Shown: positions 1-8,451 of the stretch, piece after piece
How the letters are laid out: each line of letters opens with the position of its first letter
Numbering within the stretch: the first letter of the stretch is position 1
Origin: Spyradosoma sp004558035
GTDB lineage: Bacteria > Verrucomicrobiota > Verrucomicrobiia > Opitutales > UBA953
Direction of reading: 5' to 3'
Length of the DNA: 64,000 nucleotides
Assembly (NCBI RefSeq): GCF_050314555.1
Contig: NZ_JBNPNH010000003.1
Span: forward strand, 62,001-126,000
Position numbers and translations under genes: made by a program
The notes under the pieces: generated by a model
Database searches by the model: none
What the model was told of the DNA's origin: nothing
What the model saw: the letters and a program-made list of their open reading frames with translations, nothing else

Positions 1-1386
1 GACGTCGGCTTCGTCGAGCCGCACGGTCGTCGTCGCCGCGCCCGCCGTGAAGACGAGATTCTCCGTGCGGTAGAGATCCGCGTAGGTCAGAACGGCGGAA
101 TCCGTCTGATTCGAGTAGAGCGGGAACGCGGCGTTCATGTAGCCGTCTCCGCTTATGGTCGCGGATTCGTAGGCGTACCAGTCGTCCTTGTCCTTGATCC
201 CGGAAAGGTTCTTCCAGGTGTTCACGCCCTGCTTCACGCCGATGAATTCGACGGCGCCCTCCGCGCCGCCCGTCACCGTTCCCGAATACGGCGTGCGCGT
301 GATTTCCTTTTCGCCGCCGCCCGCGAGATACACCATCGACGTGACGGCTTCTCCCGCGTTTTTCACGGCGGAAACGTAGAGCGTAGCGGACTCGGAGGAG
401 GACGTCACGACCCGGTCGTAGGAATCCATCACGCCCTGCGTCCACTGCGTCGCTCCCGCGGCGGTGGAGCCGTATCCGCCGACGCCCCATACGGCGCCGA
501 GATACTGGTATTCCCGCGCGTCGGCGTTCCAGACGTAGAGAGGGCTCCCCGAGTCTCCGCCCAGGCTCGCCGTCGGCAGCGGATCGGAGGCGGAAACGCC
601 GCCCGCGCTCCAGTCCGGCTGCCACGACACGCTGAACGTGTTGCCGGCGCTCCCGTCCTGCATCGCGGCGCTCGTCGCGGAATCCGCAGTGACGACGCCG
701 CCGGCGACGTAAACGTTTTTGTCCGCGAGCGGCGACGAAACGCCCGCGTGATCGCGCACCTCCATCGTGCCGCCCGCCGCCCGGTAAAGCGTCGTTCCCG
801 CGAGCGAAGTCGTGTCGCCCGTGTAGACGGTCGCGAGCGACGCGTCGGTCACGATTTTGTTCAGGCGGGAAACCTTGTAGTCCGTCGTCGCGTCGTCCGG
901 CGTGTGCTGGTAATCTGAAAGCACGTAATCGACGCTCCCCAACCCGAGCGCTTTTCGCCCGTCGGCGTATTCGATCGCCGAATAGCGCACGGCGTTTCCG
1001 GAGCCGAGCGCGCTTTGGGAAAACGTCAGCGAAGCGCCCAGTCCGACGTGAAGCACGGTGGCGACGAAGTTCACGCCTATTCCCGCGGCGGAGCCCGAGT
1101 CGGTCACGCCGGCGAAGGAAATCGTCGGCGCGGACAAAGTGTTCTCCGCCTGACCTCCGAGATAGGAAAGCGTCACGCCGCCGGAATTGAGATGCTCGAG
1201 CAGCGCGCTGACCGAACCGGTGCGGAAGCGGCCGGCGTTTTGCCCGAAATCGGCGTAAACGGAGACGGGAACGTCCGAATGAAGCTCCGAAGCGGCGGCG
1301 GGAACGCCCGCCGCGATGAGGAACGCCGCGGAAAACGAAACGAAAAGCGCGCGACGCGGGAACGCAGGTTTGGCGAAACGGATCAT
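1..1386 (-). CDS. S6-type (IgA1 protease/SPATE-like) exported serine endopeptidase, C-terminus beyond window
   Basis: Predicted exported serine protease; the first 462 residues are visible and the gene runs off base 1. Residues 1-33 form a Sec signal peptide with early Arg/Lys, a hydrophobic stretch and an Ala-rich cleavage region. A chymotrypsin-like triad can be placed: His113 in ATVLHVG, Asp169 in TDYKVSRLNKIVTD (it resembles the RLNKxVT block of IgA proteases and SPATEs) and Ser279 in GGDSGSPLY. The serine block is convincing; the Asp and His choices rest on order and spacing. Family members cleave host glycoproteins and usually end in an autotransporter barrel, but here the C-terminal anchor cannot be seen. 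The next gene downstream in the minus direction lies outside the window. Confidence is good for a GDSG-type protease and lower for the S6 family. Confidence 0.72.
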   Translation of the reverse strand, partial: MIRFAKPAFPRRALFVSFSAAFLIAAGVPAAASELHSDVPVSVYADFGQNAGRFRTGSVSALLEHLNSGGVTLSYLGGQAENTLSAPTISFAGVTDSGSAAGIGVNFVATVLHVGLGASLTFSQSALGSGNAVRYSAIEYADGRKALGLGSVDYVLSDYQHTPDDATTDYKVSRLNKIVTDASLATVYTGDTTSLAGTTLYRAAGGTMEVRDHAGVSSPLADKNVYVAGGVVTADSATSAAMQDGSAGNTFSVSWQPDWSAGGVSASDPLPTASLGGDSGSPLYVWNADAREYQYLGAVWGVGGYGSTAAGATQWTQGVMDSYDRVVTSSSESATLYVSAVKNAGEAVTSMVYLAGGGEKEITRTPYSGTVTGGAEGAVEFIGVKQGVNTWKNLSGIKDKDDWYAYESATISGDGYMNAAFPLYSNQTDSAVLTYADLYRTENLVFTAGAATTTVRLDEADV

Positions 1387-1561
1387 CTTGAAGGGGTGTT
1401 TTTCCGGATTTTCGCAAAAATTTCCGCGCGCGATCAAGCCGTTTTCCGCCTGCGATCGAGCGCCGAAGCCGTGCGCGTCCTCGTCTTTCCGAAAAAAAGC
1501 GGCGTTCGCGCGCGGGGAAGATTCGCGGGAACGCCGTTTTCGTTTCTTCAGGTTACGAAGT

Positions 1562-2122
1562 TCAGGATTTGCGTCTCCGGCGGCGGGAGACGGCGCAGAG
1601 GGCGAGCGCGAACGCGCCCGCGAGCAGCCCGAACGCCGAAGGCTCGGGAACCGTCGAAGTCAGCGTCACCGTGCCCGTCGCCTCGATCGTGCCGCTCGCG
1701 TATTGCGCCAAGTAGCAGACGTTGCCGCTGTAGTCGGAGAACATCTTGACCGCCGTCGTCTCGGTGTAGGTGCTCGCGAGAATGTTCGACGCGATCGTGA
1801 TGTCGCCGCGCTGACCGCTTTCCGCGTCGACCGTGAACGTGTACGACGTGTCGTGCGGATCATTGGCGACGCCCAAGAGCGGATTCGGCGCGACGAGGCT
1901 GAGCTCTTCGCAGCTGCCGATGATGAAAACCTCCGGATTTTCGTAGTTCGCCGTCGAAAAATCGCCGAGGAGCGTCGTGTCGCCCCGCACGGAGAATCCG
2001 AGGGCGGGAAGCGTTCCCGCGCACGCGAGCAGGAAGCCGAGAGAAATTTTCGCGCCGACGCGCGCGCCCCGCGCGGGGTCAGAATTCGAAGAGTTCGACG
2101 TCGTCGAAGGCGACGAAGTCAT
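1562..2122 (-). CDS. PEP-CTERM sorting-domain protein
   Basis: Small exported protein of 186 residues from the first ATG. A hydrophobic segment at about residues 25-42 (ISLGFLLACAGTLPALG) acts as a signal sequence. The C-terminus has VPEPSAFGLLAG, a membrane-spanning stretch and an Arg-rich tail, which is the PEP-CTERM signal processed by exosortase. The middle is Thr/Ser-rich beta-type sequence with no recognisable catalytic motif. The chosen ATG overlaps the last 44 bases of the upstream hydrolase gene and gives an unusually long polar N-terminus of about 23 residues. No ATG lies closer to the signal segment, so a non-ATG start is possible. It is likely a surface or matrix protein of unknown role, co-transcribed with the hydrolase. 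Confidence 0.8.
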   Translation of the reverse strand: MTSSPSTTSNSSNSDPARGARVGAKISLGFLLACAGTLPALGFSVRGDTTLLGDFSTANYENPEVFIIGSCEELSLVAPNPLLGVANDPHDTSYTFTVDAESGQRGDITIASNILASTYTETTAVKMFSDYSGNVCYLAQYASGTIEATGTVTLTSTVPEPSAFGLLAGAFALALCAVSRRRRRKS

Positions 2123-4652
2123 CCGGCGCGAAGAGGCCCGCGCTGAGCAGGATTTCGAGCGTCGCGGCGTTTTCCGGCGCCGTTCCCGCGACGACGAAGC
2201 GCGTCCATTCCGGCGTTTCGCCGCAGGAGAGGCGCGCGAACTCGACGCGGAGAATCTTCCTTTCCGCGTCGCGCCAGCGCAGCATGAATCCCGCCGTCGC
2301 GCCGACGGAGAGGCGTCCGCGCGCGCGCACGCTCAGCGCCGCGCGCGCGCCCGGGCGCGTCTCCACGTCGCGGGAAAGCTCCGTCATCTCGCAGGCACCG
2401 GAAATCTTCAGCGCGGACGCGCCGGCGCACGCGTCGGAGGTTTCGCCGCAGAAGAGATTTTCCGCGGGAGCGCTGCGCAGCGTGAACGACGCGGGCGCGG
2501 CGACCGTCTTGCCGCGCCGCCAGCCGTTTTCGTCGAGCGCGACGAAGGCGCTCTTCTCCCGTTCCTCGCCGTCTTCGGGATCGCGCGAGAGGCGCGGTTC
2601 GAAATTTTCCGCGAAGACGGGCGCGCCCGCGAGCGCGGGAACGAGCGCGCGGAAAAGCGTTTCCGAGACGCGCCCGTCGGGAAGCCCGCGCAGCACGCCC
2701 GCCAACTTTCTTTCCGCGGCGAGCCGTTCTTCGTCGCGCGGCATCGCGCGCAGCGCGTCGACGACGCGCACGAACGCCGACGCGCGCGGGTCGGAAACGC
2801 CCATGCCGCAGGGCGCGAAACCCGCGTCCGGGTGCGCGCGCAGCCACGCCGCATCGGAATAGATTTTTTCGAAATTCCACGCGGGGCTTTCGAGCGCCGC
2901 CGCGCAGTCTTCGGGCGTCTTCAGCGCGCGCGTCCGCGTCTCGAGTTCTTTTCTCGCGTCGTAGCTCTTCGCGAAGGCCTCGGCGCGTTCCCAACAGAGC
3001 AGCGCCGCGTCGAGGCGCGCGGCGACGCGGCGTTCCCGCACGTCCTCGGGGGCTTCGGGCAACGCCTTGCGCGCGGCTTCGAGCAGCGTGCGGCACTCGG
3101 CGCGCGCGGCGGCGGGAAAGATCTCGACGGAATTTTCGACGCGCCAGCCCTTGATCCAGCGGCATTGTCCGCCCTGCTCCCGCCAGATTTTTTCGCAGAG
3201 CGCGAAAAATTCGCGCATCTCCGCGGCGGCGTTCCCGTAGGCGAGCGCGAAGAATTTTTCGAGCAGCGCGTCGGCGTCCGCACGCGGATTTTCGAGCAGC
3301 TTCGAGAGCAGCCAGACCTTCGGCGCGTCGAACGGCGCCTGCGGGAACACTTCGCCGTAGAAAAGCCGCGCGCCCGCGGCGTGCGCGAACGCGACGGAAT
3401 CCGCCTCCGCGCGGAAAAAGACGCGCGGGAACAGGAACGGGTCGCCGTAGTAATAATCGTAAACGCCCCAGCCGCCGACGCCGGACGCCGCCCAACGCCG
3501 CATCAGCGCCTTGTCCTCCGCCGCGAACTCGGGGAAAATCCACAGCGAGCGGTCGGCGCAGAGCACGGGAAAAACGTTTTCGGCGACGCGGAAGGTCGGC
3601 GCGTCCTGGCAGTCCAGATACGCGATGGCGGAGATTTTTTTGCCGGCGAAGGCGCCGCCGTCCGCCGCGGCGAGCGCGCGCGCGGTCGCGTCGGCGAAGC
3701 GCCAGAAATAATCGGACCTGTTCGGCAGATTGCGGAACCAGCGCATCGGCGCGTCGCCGTAAGCGCGCGCGGACTCCTCGGACTCGTCCCAGGAAAAGCA
3801 GTCGTTGACGCCGACGGAAAACATCGGCGCGTCGGGGTTTTCCGCGAAGTATTCCTTCGCGGCGGCGAGGGCGACGCGCGGCGCGTCCGGATTCGCGAGA
3901 TTCGGCTGCGGCGCGTAGCCGCCGTTCCGTTCGGCCTCGACGCGCCCGTTGCAGAACGGCGCCAGGCGCGGATGCTCCGCGTAGATTTCCGGCGTGAAGA
4001 TGCGGCACAGGTTGTGCGAAAAGCGCGGCAGCTCGCCGAAGCCGAGCCGGCGCGCCCACGCCGCGTTTTCGGCGCCGCCGCCGAGAGCGACCGCGCGGCG
4101 CGTCCACGCGGGAACGCAGACGAAATCCTCGCGCGGGAACGGCACGTCTTTTTTCGGCGTCCATTCCGCGCCGTCTTCGCCGGGGAAAAGGAACTCCGCG
4201 CCGAAATCGCGCGTCAGCAGCTTCGCCGCCGCGTGCGCCGTCGCCGCGGGCGTCCTGCCGACGAGGAAGAGCGCCTCGCCGCGCGGCGCGACGACGTAGG
4301 ATTCGTCGCCTTCGGCGGGAGCGGCGACCCGCGCGCGCGCGGCGGCGAGCGTCTTGCCGACGAAAACGCCGCGCGGATTCGCGGCGTCGGCGAAATTTTC
4401 CGTGCGGACGCGCACGTTCTCCGCGCCGGAAATTTTTCGGATCCAGTTCGCCAGATCCTGCGCGGCGGCGAGCTCCGCCATGTCGCAGTCTTCCGCGACG
4501 AAGACGCTCCCGGCGAAGACGCCGTCGGCGACGAGGGGACGCGGCTCGGCGGGAGCGCCGGGAATTTCCGCGCCGCGCGCCGCGGCGAAGACGAGCGCCG
4601 TTCCCGCGAGAACGCCGAAAAAGATTTTTTTGGAAAACGAAAACTTCATCAT
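2079..4652 (-). CDS. Exported DUF4838-type glycoside hydrolase-like protein
   Basis: Large exported protein (857 aa) with a signal peptide at residues 1-27. An N-terminal alpha/beta domain (about 35-165) resembles the accessory domain found before the catalytic barrel in GH20/GH67-type enzymes. The central part (about 180-560) carries the DUF4838 pattern, including NPDAP, FSVGVNDC and a run of aromatic residues near YDYYYGDPF. The last 200 residues look like a beta-sandwich, possibly carbohydrate-binding. DUF4838 proteins are common in Verrucomicrobiota, Planctomycetota and Bacteroidota polysaccharide loci, but no substrate is established, so glycan degradation is inferred from the fold family. 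The gene is followed with a short overlap by the PEP-CTERM gene. Two ATGs stand in tandem at the start. Confidence 0.78.
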   Translation of the reverse strand: MMKFSFSKKIFFGVLAGTALVFAAARGAEIPGAPAEPRPLVADGVFAGSVFVAEDCDMAELAAAQDLANWIRKISGAENVRVRTENFADAANPRGVFVGKTLAAARARVAAPAEGDESYVVAPRGEALFLVGRTPAATAHAAAKLLTRDFGAEFLFPGEDGAEWTPKKDVPFPREDFVCVPAWTRRAVALGGGAENAAWARRLGFGELPRFSHNLCRIFTPEIYAEHPRLAPFCNGRVEAERNGGYAPQPNLANPDAPRVALAAAKEYFAENPDAPMFSVGVNDCFSWDESEESARAYGDAPMRWFRNLPNRSDYFWRFADATARALAAADGGAFAGKKISAIAYLDCQDAPTFRVAENVFPVLCADRSLWIFPEFAAEDKALMRRWAASGVGGWGVYDYYYGDPFLFPRVFFRAEADSVAFAHAAGARLFYGEVFPQAPFDAPKVWLLSKLLENPRADADALLEKFFALAYGNAAAEMREFFALCEKIWREQGGQCRWIKGWRVENSVEIFPAAARAECRTLLEAARKALPEAPEDVRERRVAARLDAALLCWERAEAFAKSYDARKELETRTRALKTPEDCAAALESPAWNFEKIYSDAAWLRAHPDAGFAPCGMGVSDPRASAFVRVVDALRAMPRDEERLAAERKLAGVLRGLPDGRVSETLFRALVPALAGAPVFAENFEPRLSRDPEDGEEREKSAFVALDENGWRRGKTVAAPASFTLRSAPAENLFCGETSDACAGASALKISGACEMTELSRDVETRPGARAALSVRARGRLSVGATAGFMLRWRDAERKILRVEFARLSCGETPEWTRFVVAGTAPENAATLEILLSAGLFAPDDFVAFDDVELFEF

Positions 4653-4674
4653 GAAAACCGCGCGAAGCGCTCAC

Positions 4675-5295
4675 TCACAGCGGGAGCTTCGCGCCGGGAA
4701 GCAAATCGTAGAGCGAGCCGCCGATGATTTCCTCGAAGCGCGCCTTGATTTCGAAGAGCCTGCGCCAGCGCGCGAGCGAGCACGCGGGAACGCCGTAGCG
4801 CAGCGCGACGTCGAGAATGCGCGTTTCGAGGAAACAGAATCCGCCCGGGAGCGCGAGCCCGTCGCAGAGCTGCACGAGGCGGTCGTAGTCGTCGTATTCG
4901 ACGCTTTCGAGGTAGCGTTTCAGAAACGCGACGTCTTCCGCGGGAACGTCGAGCCTGCCGACGCCCGCCGTCACGTCGGGAATCATGAACGCGTGCGTGA
5001 TGCAGATCCGCGCGGCCTGCGTCCAGCCGAAGCGGGAACAGTAGCGGTAGCCGTCGAGCAGATGCTTTTCCTGAAAGACGCCTTCGCGGCGCCCGACGTC
5101 GTGCATCAGCCCGAGCACGTACGCCGTTCCCGCGTCGAGATGCGGGATTTTCTCGGCGATTTTTTCGCACGCGAGCGCGCAGAATTTCGAGTGCGCGACC
5201 CAGCCGCCGGGATTCATTTTCCCGGCGGTTTCGAGCTCCCGCTCGGCGCGTTCCCGCGTGAGCGGCGGAAGGGCTTCTCCGTCTTCGGTTTTCAT
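4675..5295 (-). CDS. HD-domain metal-dependent phosphohydrolase
   Basis: A 206-residue cytoplasmic protein with the HD signature: His35 (WVAHSKF), the MHDVGRREG block at about residues 64-72, and a later His in the CITHAF segment. HD proteins bind one or two divalent metals and hydrolyse phosphomonoester or phosphodiester bonds, often in nucleotides. The compact size and the phrase LGLMHDVGR resemble the YqeK/YedJ-like clade, but no specific substrate can be named. It starts 6 bases after the stop of the preceding membrane-protein gene and ends 23 bases before the DUF4838 gene, so it is probably part of a minus-strand run beginning at purC. Confidence 0.8.
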   Translation of the reverse strand: MKTEDGEALPPLTRERAERELETAGKMNPGGWVAHSKFCALACEKIAEKIPHLDAGTAYVLGLMHDVGRREGVFQEKHLLDGYRYCSRFGWTQAARICITHAFMIPDVTAGVGRLDVPAEDVAFLKRYLESVEYDDYDRLVQLCDGLALPGGFCFLETRILDVALRYGVPACSLARWRRLFEIKARFEEIIGGSLYDLLPGAKLPL

Positions 5296-5301
5296 GTTTT
5301 T

Positions 5302-5772
5302 TCAGTGCACGGCGTGAACGTAGATGAATTTTCCGTCTTCGGAAACGATGAACGACGCCCAAAGCCAGCCGGCTTCGTTCGTCCCGAAATGCCGCGTCTT
5401 TCCGTCGAAGACGCGTCCGACCGTTCTTTCGGAAAAATCATTCGCCTCGGCCCGAAATTCGTCGGTCGTCTCGTTGACGGGCGGCTCCCTCTCGATTCCC
5501 GCGAGGGCGTTCTTCACCGCCGCGGCGTCGTTGACCTTCAGCAGCCAGAACGCCTCATAGCTTTGGAAAAATCCCCTGCTTCCGCTGTCGAGGACTTCGA
5601 CCGCGCGCCGGGGAATACGGGCGATTTCGGAAGGCTCCGCGAAAGCCGCCGAAAAACGCGCCGCCGCGAAAAGCAGACACGCCGAAAGCAGAACGGCAAG
5701 AAAGACCGCGCGGCGGAAACGTTTTTTCCGCGGCGTCGCGGCGGCGGGAAGAGGCGGCGGTTCGGACGGCAT
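5302..5772 (-). CDS. Membrane-anchored hypothetical protein
   Basis: I start this 156-residue protein at the ATG giving MPSEPPPLPAAATP. The same frame stays open further upstream, but that part lies over the purE 3' end and has shadow composition. A Pro-rich N-terminus of about 20 residues is followed by basic residues (RKKRFRR), one membrane helix (AVFLAVLLSACLLFAAARF) and an extracytoplasmic domain of about 110 residues. That domain has a mixed alpha/beta look and ends in SEDGKFIYVHAVH. I recognise no family. The topology suggests an inner-membrane protein with a periplasmic domain. It sits between purE and the HD hydrolase with short spacers, so it may share their transcript. Confidence 0.65.
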   Translation of the reverse strand: MPSEPPPLPAAATPRKKRFRRAVFLAVLLSACLLFAAARFSAAFAEPSEIARIPRRAVEVLDSGSRGFFQSYEAFWLLKVNDAAAVKNALAGIEREPPVNETTDEFRAEANDFSERTVGRVFDGKTRHFGTNEAGWLWASFIVSEDGKFIYVHAVH

Positions 5773-5834
5773 GAGAGGGCGTTTCGCGCGCGCAGACTGA
5801 GATCTGAAGTCGAGGGCGGCGCCGGGCGCGGCGC

Positions 5835-6221
5835 TCACGCGCGCAGAATCCGCGCGGCGGCGAGGGCGCAGTTCGACGGTTCGAGCACGGTAAGCACGGG
5901 CGTCTTCGACGGCATCTGCAGCGTCGAATTGATGTTCACGAGGAAGTCGAGCTTGTCCTTGAACGGCGGGCACGCGAGCACGGGCTTCTTCGAGTTCGCG
6001 GCGACGACGCCGGAGAGCGCGTTGGAGCGCCCCGCGATCGTGATGAAGAGGACTTTCGCCTCGTCGTCGTGCGCCTTCACGAAGTTGAAGACGCCCACGG
6101 GATCCTTGTGCGCGCTGCGCACGAAATATTCGAAATCGACGCCCTCGTCCTTGAGCCCCGCGGCGATTTTTTCCGCGTGCGGCATGTCGGATTCGGAACC
6201 CATAAGAATGTAGGCTTTCAT
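5835..6221 (-). CDS. purE: 5-(carboxyamino)imidazole/AIR carboxylase PurE, class II-like
   Basis: Purine biosynthesis enzyme acting on aminoimidazole ribonucleotide, 128 aa, close to the usual length of the minimal domain. Visible motifs are MGSESDM (phosphate-binding loop), RSAHKDP (active-site His) and AGRSNALSGVVA, followed by QMPSKTPVLTVLEPSN. Class I PurE normally has the GAGGAAHLPGM block here. AGRSNxL and the downstream LEPSN are instead like the AIR carboxylase domain of animal PAICS (class II), which uses CO2 directly and needs no PurK. The gene follows purC by 43 bases. The PurE family call is firm; the class assignment is an inference from these two blocks. Confidence 0.93.
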   Translation of the reverse strand: MKAYILMGSESDMPHAEKIAAGLKDEGVDFEYFVRSAHKDPVGVFNFVKAHDDEAKVLFITIAGRSNALSGVVAANSKKPVLACPPFKDKLDFLVNINSTLQMPSKTPVLTVLEPSNCALAAARILRA

Positions 6222-6264
6222 GGTCTTTTCGGTTCTGCGGTTTCGGATCGAGCGTTCCCGCGGC

Positions 6265-7176
6265 TCAGAGGCTCATCAGCTTTTCGAGCGCGCCGAAATA
6301 GAGGTCGCGCGACTTCGCGACGACGTCCGCCGGGAGCGCGGGCGCGGGCGGGAGCTTGTTCCAGCCGATGTCTTCGAGGTAGTCGCGCACGAACTGCTTG
6401 TCGAACGACGGCTGTGACCTGCCCGGCGCGTAGCCTTCCTGCGGCCAGTAGCGCGAGGAGTCCGGCGTGAGCACTTCGTCGATGAGGAAAAGGTTTCCGG
6501 CGTCGTCGAGCCCGAACTCGAACTTCGTGTCCGCGAGAATCAGCCCCGCGTGGTCGGCGACCTTCGAGCCGAGCGCGAAGAGCGCGAGCGTCGCCGCCTT
6601 GACCTTCTCGAAGACGGGCGCGCCGAGGATTTCCGCGCAGCGCGCTTCGGTGATGGGCTCGTCGTGGCCTTCCGCCGCCTTCGTCGAGGGCGTGAAGATC
6701 GCCTCGGGCAGACGCTGGCTCTCGAGCATCCCCGCCGGGAGCGCGTGGTCGAGAATCGCCTGCGTCTTCCTGTATTCCTTCCAGCCCGAGCCGGCGAGGT
6801 AGCCGCGCACGACCGCCTCGATCGGGAGCGGCTTCAGCTTGCGCACGATCATCGAGCGTGCGACGAGCTGCGGGAAGTCCTTGAGCAGCTCGGCGACGGC
6901 GGCGTCGTGGTCGGGCACGAGGTGCGTCGGCATGATCTTCGCCGCCTGCGCGAACCACCAGAGGCTGATCTGCGTGAGCAGGATTCCCTTGCCGGGAACG
7001 CCGTTGGGCATGATCGAGTCGAACGCGGAAATGCGGTCGGTCGCGACGATGAGCAGCTTGTCGCCGAGGTCGAAAATTTCGCGCACCTTGCCGGAGGCGA
7101 TTTTCTTGAAGGGCAGCCCTTCGACGTTCATGAGCGCCTCGGAAGGCAGGCTTTTGCGGATTTCTTCAATGGTCAT
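6265..7176 (-). CDS. purC: Phosphoribosylaminoimidazole-succinocarboxamide synthase (SAICAR synthetase)
   Basis: ATP-dependent ligation of aspartate to CAIR in purine synthesis. At 303 residues it belongs to the longer, yeast-like PurC group rather than the 240-residue E. coli type. Family blocks are visible in order: KIASGKVREIFDLGDKL near residue 28, ATDRISAFDSIMPNGVPGKG, RSMIVRKLKPLPIEAVVRGYL, GHDEPIT, LADTKFEFGLD and DEVLTPDSSRYWP. It is the first gene of the run purC-purE-membrane protein-HD hydrolase. About 110 bases separate it from the tRNA-Ser gene. This is a confident call, and pairing with purE supports both. Confidence 0.96.
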   Translation of the reverse strand: MTIEEIRKSLPSEALMNVEGLPFKKIASGKVREIFDLGDKLLIVATDRISAFDSIMPNGVPGKGILLTQISLWWFAQAAKIMPTHLVPDHDAAVAELLKDFPQLVARSMIVRKLKPLPIEAVVRGYLAGSGWKEYRKTQAILDHALPAGMLESQRLPEAIFTPSTKAAEGHDEPITEARCAEILGAPVFEKVKAATLALFALGSKVADHAGLILADTKFEFGLDDAGNLFLIDEVLTPDSSRYWPQEGYAPGRSQPSFDKQFVRDYLEDIGWNKLPPAPALPADVVAKSRDLYFGALEKLMSL

Positions 7177-7300
7177 AATGCAGAGAAAGCATAATCGTTT
7201 TCCGCCCCGCGGGAAGCGAATTTTTCGCGCGGGAACGCGCGGACGCGCGAAAAAAGCGCCGAGCGGGAAAACCCCGGACGCTGCGGGAACACCTTAAAAA

Positions 7301-7393
7301 TGGCGGAGAGGATGGGATTCGAACCCACGGTAGGGCTTGACACCCTACGACGATTTAGCAAACCGTTGCCTTCAGCCACTCGGCCACCTCTCC
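7301..7393 (-). tRNA. tRNA-Ser(GCT)
   Basis: Read on the minus strand, the gene begins GGAGAGGTGGCCGAGTGG and ends with an encoded CCA. It has the type II long variable arm (TAGGGTGTCAAGCCCTAC hairpin region) and the TTCGAATCC T-loop. The anticodon loop TTGCTAA gives anticodon GCT, reading AGC/AGU serine codons. The acceptor stem pairs GGAGAGG with CCTCTCC. The length of 93 bases includes CCA. Confidence 0.97.
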
Positions 7394-7414
7394 GTCGCTT
7401 TTAAGATTGTCTCA

Positions 7415-7500
7415 TGGTACCCGGAGTGGGGGTCGAACCCACACACCTCGCGGTATCAGATTTTGAGTCTGACGCGTCTGCCAATTTCGCCATCCGGGCA
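7415..7500 (-). tRNA. tRNA-Leu(CAA)
   Basis: On the minus strand the gene starts TGCCCGGATGGCGAAATTGG and ends in an encoded CCA. The anticodon stem TCAGA/TCTGA encloses loop CTCAAAA, so the anticodon is CAA (UUG leucine codons). It has a long variable arm and the GTTCGACC T-arm. It lies 21 bases from tRNA-Ser in the same direction, so the two are probably one transcript. Confidence 0.96.
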
Positions 7501-7560
7501 GAATCAAAAAAGGAGATTGCATTAAACTCCCCGAACCGCGCCTTGGCAAGCACGAAAATT

Positions 7561-8139
7561 TCAGAGCATCACGTCCGCGGCGATTTTTTCCGCGACCGCC
7601 TTGCCGCGCAGCGCCTCGACGAACGCCAGCCCGAAGGCGAGCGCCGTTCCCGCGCCGCGGGAGGTGAGGACGCCGCCGTCCAGCGCGACGGGAGCGCAGG
7701 CGCGCGCGGCGGGAATTTCGTCCCAGGTGCAGGAATGCGCGGAAACGCGTCTGCCGTCGAGCAGCCCGGCGGCCTTGAGCACGAGCGGCGCGGCGCAGAT
7801 CGCGGCGACGAGCCTGCCCTTCGCGGCGAAGGCGGCGGCGAGCTCGGCGGCGTTCCCGTCCTCGAGCAGCGTCCACGTTCCCGGGCCGCCGGGAATGAAG
7901 AGCGCGTCGAAATGCGCGGCGAGCTCCGCGTTCCCGCCGAGGCGCGCGCGCAGCGCGTCGAGCGTCTCGTCCGCCTGCAGGGAGATTTCGGAACGGCCCT
8001 TGAGCAGCGTCCGCCCGCCGGCGGCGACCGCGGCGAACGTGTTGGCGACGCCGGCGCGGTGCAGCATGTCCGCGGGAACGACGGTCTCCGTCTCCTCGAA
8101 GCCGTCCGTCAGAATCGTGAGCGTCTTCACGGGCTTCAT
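7561..8139 (-). CDS. DJ-1/PfpI family protein
   Basis: A 192-residue cytoplasmic protein of the DJ-1/ThiJ/PfpI superfamily. It starts at the ATG giving MKPVKTLTILTDGFEETE, which is the usual beginning of the family. FEETE carries the conserved Glu, and AAICAAP holds the nucleophile Cys at about residue 108. GGPGTWTLL and TSRGAGTALAFGLAFVE complete the family pattern; the second is typical of the DJ-1 subgroup. Known members include deglycase/chaperone-like and YajL-type proteins, so the exact activity is open. The start overlaps the stop of the upstream lipoprotein gene as ATGA, which implies translational coupling. Confidence 0.92.
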   Translation of the reverse strand: MKPVKTLTILTDGFEETETVVPADMLHRAGVANTFAAVAAGGRTLLKGRSEISLQADETLDALRARLGGNAELAAHFDALFIPGGPGTWTLLEDGNAAELAAAFAAKGRLVAAICAAPLVLKAAGLLDGRRVSAHSCTWDEIPAARACAPVALDGGVLTSRGAGTALAFGLAFVEALRGKAVAEKIAADVML

Positions 8140-8354
8140 CGCGCTTCGACGGTCTTCGCGTTTTCGGGAAGCGTTTCGACGAGGCCGAGCGCGCGCATCT
8201 CGTCGGGCGTGAGCGGCACTTCCGAGCGCAGCGGCGAATACAGCCCCGTCGATTCCGAACGGCGCCAGTAGGTGTAAGTGACGTCCGGCGAATACAGACA
8301 GCCGGACAGCGCGACGCCGCAGAGGGCGCAAAGCAGAACGGTGAGAACTTTCAT
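8136..8354 (-). CDS. Small putative lipoprotein
   Basis: A 72-residue protein starting MKVLTVLLCALCGVALSGCLYSP, a signal peptide ending in a lipobox (LSGC) with the acylated Cys at about residue 19. The mature part is about 53 residues, polar and without a recognised domain. Upstream in-frame codons exist but would put charged residues before the signal, so the ATG closest to it is preferred. It overlaps the DJ-1 gene by 4 bases. Its function is unknown; it is probably an envelope lipoprotein. Confidence 0.72.
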   Translation of the reverse strand: MKVLTVLLCALCGVALSGCLYSPDVTYTYWRRSESTGLYSPLRSEVPLTPDEMRALGLVETLPENAKTVEAR

Positions 8355-8451
8355 GATGCGCGACATTTTGCGCGCGCGGCGGGAACGCGTCAAACCAAGA
8401 GCTCGCCGGAAAACGCCGGGAACGCCCCGCGCGTCCGCGCGCTTCGCGGGG

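Noticed and set aside
7177..7300. Purine riboswitch upstream of purC
   Set aside because: I could not find the three-way-junction core; the leader is short and ends at a tRNA gene.
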